Assembly (NCBI GenBank): GCA_020637215.1 | Contig: JACJWI010000006.1 | Coordinates: forward strand, 62,001-126,000 | Source of the DNA: Microthrixaceae bacterium | Lineage (GTDB): Bacteria > Actinomycetota > Acidimicrobiia > Acidimicrobiales > Microtrichaceae | Length of the DNA: 64,000 bases | Direction of reading: 5' to 3' | In this document: positions 62,427-64,000 of the stretch, piece by piece | Layout of the letters: each line of letters opens with the position of its first letter | Numbering within the stretch: the stretch's first letter is position 1 | Notes under the pieces: generated by a model | The model's input: only the letters and a program-made list of their open reading frames with translations | Database searches by the model: none | Told to the model about the DNA's origin: nothing | Made by a program: the position numbers and the translations under genes

Positions 62427-62948
62427 TCACCCCGGCTTGTGGATCTCGCCGAGCTCGACGCCGGCCATGGTGACGTCGACCAGCTCGTCGCGTCGGGTGG
62501 GCAGGTTCTTGCCGACGTAGTCGGGGCGGATCGGCAGCTCCCGGTGGCCGCGGTCGATCATCACCGCGAGCTGCACCGCCCGCGGCCGCCCGTAGGTCCC
62601 CATCGCCTCGAGAGCGGCGCGGATCGTCCGGCCGGTGAACAGGACGTCGTCGACGAGGATGACGGTGCGACCGTCGAGGTCGACGGGAATCTCGGTGATC
62701 TCCTCGGGCAGCACCGGGCGGATGCCGATGTCGTCGCGGTGCAGCGCCACGTCGAGGGTGCCGACCGGGACCTCGGGGTCATCGGGCCCCAGGCCCTCGA
62801 TGTCGCCGAGGGCGGCGGCCAAGGCCTGGGCCAGGTCCACGCCCCCGGTCTGCAGTCCGATCACCACCAGCTCGTCGAGGCCGTGGTTGCGTTCGAGGAT
62901 CTCGTGGGACATCCGACGCAGCGCCCGCTGGATGTCCTCGGCGTTCAT
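62427..62948 (-). CDS. pyrR: PyrR bifunctional regulator/uracil phosphoribosyltransferase
   Basis: UMP-responsive RNA-binding regulator of the pyr operon, with weak uracil phosphoribosyltransferase activity. 173 residues. The PRPP loop is VILVDDVLFTGRTIRAALEA (about residues 94-113); the N-part has ILERNHGLDELVVIGLQTGG. The ATG at 62948 is used because an upstream terminator hairpin (62963-62989) lies inside any longer reading frame, and MNAEDIQRALRRMSHEI is the family start. Confidence 0.94.
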   Translation of the reverse strand: MNAEDIQRALRRMSHEILERNHGLDELVVIGLQTGGVDLAQALAAALGDIEGLGPDDPEVPVGTLDVALHRDDIGIRPVLPEEITEIPVDLDGRTVILVDDVLFTGRTIRAALEAMGTYGRPRAVQLAVMIDRGHRELPIRPDYVGKNLPTRRDELVDVTMAGVELGEIHKPG

Positions 62949-62962
62949 CACCCGTGACCGGG

Positions 62963-62989
62963 CAACGAAAACGCCCCCGTAGGGGCGCG
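62963..62989 (-). terminator. Attenuator terminator of the pyr operon
   Basis: On the minus strand a CGCCCC stem (62972-62987, loop TACG, extendable by one to two pairs) is followed by TTTTCGTT. It lies 15 bases before the pyrR ATG, so it can end transcription before the operon. CCCCTACGG at its 5' side is repeated in the upstream PyrR-site hairpin, allowing alternative pairing. Confidence 0.75.
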
Positions 62990-63033
62990 TCAGGCGTCGC
63001 TCGCGTTCTGCCACCGGCAGGTCCTTCCTGTCC

Positions 63034-63056
63034 GTAGGGGCCTCACGGGACCCCCT
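63034..63056 (-). promoter_or_regulatory. PyrR-binding RNA loop
   Basis: The transcript reads GGUCCCGUGAGGCC (63039-63052), matching the PyrR consensus ARUCCNGNGAGGYU at all but the two outermost bases. It is flanked by GGGGG and CCCCU that form the stem. With UMP, PyrR would bind here and favour the downstream terminator. Confidence 0.75.
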
Positions 63057-63072
63057 TCACGGTCAGGCCCGC

Positions 63073-63078
63073 ACCTTA
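63073..63078 (-). promoter_or_regulatory. Possible -10 element of the pyr operon
   Basis: TAAGGT on the minus strand fits TANNNT and would start a leader of about 118 bases that just includes the PyrR loop and terminator. No good -35 is seen; the nearest candidates lie in the 10-bp tandem repeats. Confidence 0.4.
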
Positions 63079-63090
63079 GCAGCTGCCCGG

Positions 63091-63140
63091 CAGGCCGTAT
63101 CAGGCCGTATCAGGCCGTATCAGGCCGTATCAGGCCGGAT
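63091..63140. repeat. Five 10-bp tandem repeats upstream of the pyr leader
   Basis: CAGGCCGTAT occurs four times in a row, then CAGGCCGGAT, with a sixth degenerate unit after. The period equals about one helical turn. It lies in the nusB-pyrR gap just upstream of the proposed -10 element. Confidence 0.9.
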
Positions 63141-63155
63141 CAGGCGAGCCGGAGC

Positions 63156-63704
63156 TCAGGCGGGTCGGAGCTCGTCGGCCGCGGCCGCGAGCAGTCCGTT
63201 GACGAACCTCGAGGAGTCGTCGGTGCCGTAGCGGGTGGCCAGCTCGACCGCCTCGGCCAGCACGACCCCCCGGGGGACGTCGGGACGATGGCCGAGCTCG
63301 TAGCAGGCGACGCGGAGCACCTCCAGGTCCAGCGCCGGCATGCGCTCGATGGTCCAGCCCCGCGCCAGTCGGCCGATGATCCCGTCGATCTCGTCGCGGT
63401 GGTCCTCGACCCCCTGCACCAGGTCGACCGCGTAGTCGTCGGGGGCGGCGACCTGATCGGCCACCGTCTCCGGACCGCTGCGGGTCTTCATCCGGCTCTC
63501 GTAGAGCAGGTGCACCGCCCGCTCACGCGCCTCGCGCCGACCGCCGGCGACCTGGGGGACCGCCGGGGGGAGCACGACCTCGGAGCCGACGACCCGGGCG
63601 TCGGGACCGACGCGGTCGGCGATCTCGTCCGGCAACGGCTCGGGCGCCGGCTCCGGAGTTCCGCTCGGAGTCCCGCTCGGAGTCGGAGTCGGATCCGGTC
63701 CCAT
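63156..63704 (-). CDS. nusB: Transcription antitermination protein NusB
   Basis: Binds boxA RNA with ribosomal protein S10 in rRNA antitermination. 182 residues. The NusB fold begins at about residue 55: GRREARERAVHLLYESRMK, then LARGWTIERMPALDLEVLRVACYEL (in part) and AVELATRYGTDDSSRFVNGLL. The first ~50 residues are an additional Pro/Thr/Glu-rich stretch with a TPSG-type repeat. The ATG overlaps the efp stop (TGATG). efp-nusB-pyr order is usual for actinobacteria. Confidence 0.94.
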   Translation of the reverse strand: MGPDPTPTPSGTPSGTPEPAPEPLPDEIADRVGPDARVVGSEVVLPPAVPQVAGGRREARERAVHLLYESRMKTRSGPETVADQVAAPDDYAVDLVQGVEDHRDEIDGIIGRLARGWTIERMPALDLEVLRVACYELGHRPDVPRGVVLAEAVELATRYGTDDSSRFVNGLLAAAADELRPA

Positions 63705-64000
63705 CAGGCGCGGGAGATGAACTCGCCGGTGCGGGTGTCGACCTTGATACGCTCGGCCGGCTCGATGAACAACGGGACCTGCACGACCAGCCCCGTCTCG
63801 AGGGTGGCAGGCTTCTTGGCGCCCGAGACCCGGTCGCCCTGCACTCCGGGTTCGGTCTCGGCGACGGTGAGCTCCACCGACGCGGGGACCTCGACACCGA
63901 CGATCTCGTCGCCGTACATCTGCAGCAGCGCGGTCGAGGAGTCGACGAGGAAGTTCGACACGTCGCCGAGGGTGGCCGACGGGACGTTCATCTGGTCGTA
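63704..64000 (-). CDS. efp: Elongation factor P, 3' part
   Basis: Rescues ribosomes stalled at proline runs. Only the last ~98 residues are in the window; the frame stays open to the right edge (YDQ before MNVPSATLGDVSNFL). The visible parts are the second and third OB domains with EVPASVELTVAETEPGVQGDR, KPATLETGLVVQVPLFI and the usual end IKVDTRTGEFISRA, an EF-P hallmark. The N-terminal domain is outside. Confidence 0.95.
   Translation of the reverse strand, partial: YDQMNVPSATLGDVSNFLVDSSTALLQMYGDEIVGVEVPASVELTVAETEPGVQGDRVSGAKKPATLETGLVVQVPLFIEPAERIKVDTRTGEFISRA

Noticed and set aside
62949..63014. Longer PyrR N-terminus starting near 63014
   Set aside because: The added codons are the PyrR leader and terminator hairpin; homology begins at MNAEDIQ.
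63091..63140. CRISPR array
   Set aside because: Units are 10 bp and contiguous, with no spacers and no cas genes nearby.

Overview
The window is high-GC bacterial chromosome with actinobacterial gene order (efp-nusB-pyrR, gmk next to an mIHF-like gene, coaBC-metK-priA-def-fmt). The 13E12/DUF222 HNH protein, DUF2505, DUF1844 and PASTA-domain penicillin-binding protein point the same way. The best guess is an Acidimicrobiia-like actinomycete; this rests on gene content only. No tRNA gene was seen.

Layout, left to right. (1) 1-5435: the right end of an ISL3-type insertion sequence, class I fructose-bisphosphate aldolase, an acyltransferase/SGNH pair that looks like a split fusion, and a disordered Arg/Gly/Ser-rich TPR protein. 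(2) 5525-11012: one complete rRNA operon on the minus strand, with promoter, boxA-like site, 16S and 23S processing stems and terminator. (3) 11092-16356: tyrS, a class A penicillin-binding protein, a small membrane protein and a NUDIX gene. (4) 16353-24229: the arginine operon argC-argB-argD-argF-argR-argG-argH, ending in an alkyladenine glycosylase and the NUDIX gene; most junctions overlap by 1-4 bases. (5) 24344-30284: infC-rpmI-rplT-trmH-like-pheS-pheT with an attenuator-like leader. (6) 30539-38214: DUF1844 protein, cold-shock-like protein, hisG, a GNAT protein, a membrane protein, a large GGDEF/EAL protein and a second SpoU methyltransferase. (7) 38225-44980: ribH, ribBA, ribE, ribD, mogA, rsmB, fmt and def. 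Within this block about 3.7 kb (roughly 39330-43010) is full of frameshifts, although the order of recognisable protein fragments is intact. (8) 44979-53845: small methyltransferase, priA, metK, coaBC, rpoZ, an HNH nuclease gene with an SOS box in its promoter, gmk, an mIHF-like gene and pyrF. (9) 53838-64000: pyrimidine biosynthesis (pyrD, carB, carA, pyrC, pyrB, pyrR) behind a PyrR-type attenuator, then nusB and the 3' part of efp.

How the genes work together. The arginine and pyrimidine blocks share carbamoyl phosphate, which CarAB makes for both PyrB and ArgF. Each block carries its own regulator: ArgR lies inside the arg operon, and PyrR is the first gene of the pyr operon with a matching RNA site in its leader. 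The translation genes (rRNA, infC, rpmI, rplT, pheST, tyrS, def, fmt, efp) are spread between them.

The most notable signals are a LexA-type box filling the -35/-10 spacer of the HNH nuclease gene, and an infC gene that seems to start at AUA behind a Shine-Dalgarno-hairpin arrangement. Others are an SpoU methylase readable only from a CUG overlapping the rplT stop, three related long hairpins scattered in regions 3-5, and the sharply bounded frameshift tract in the riboflavin genes.
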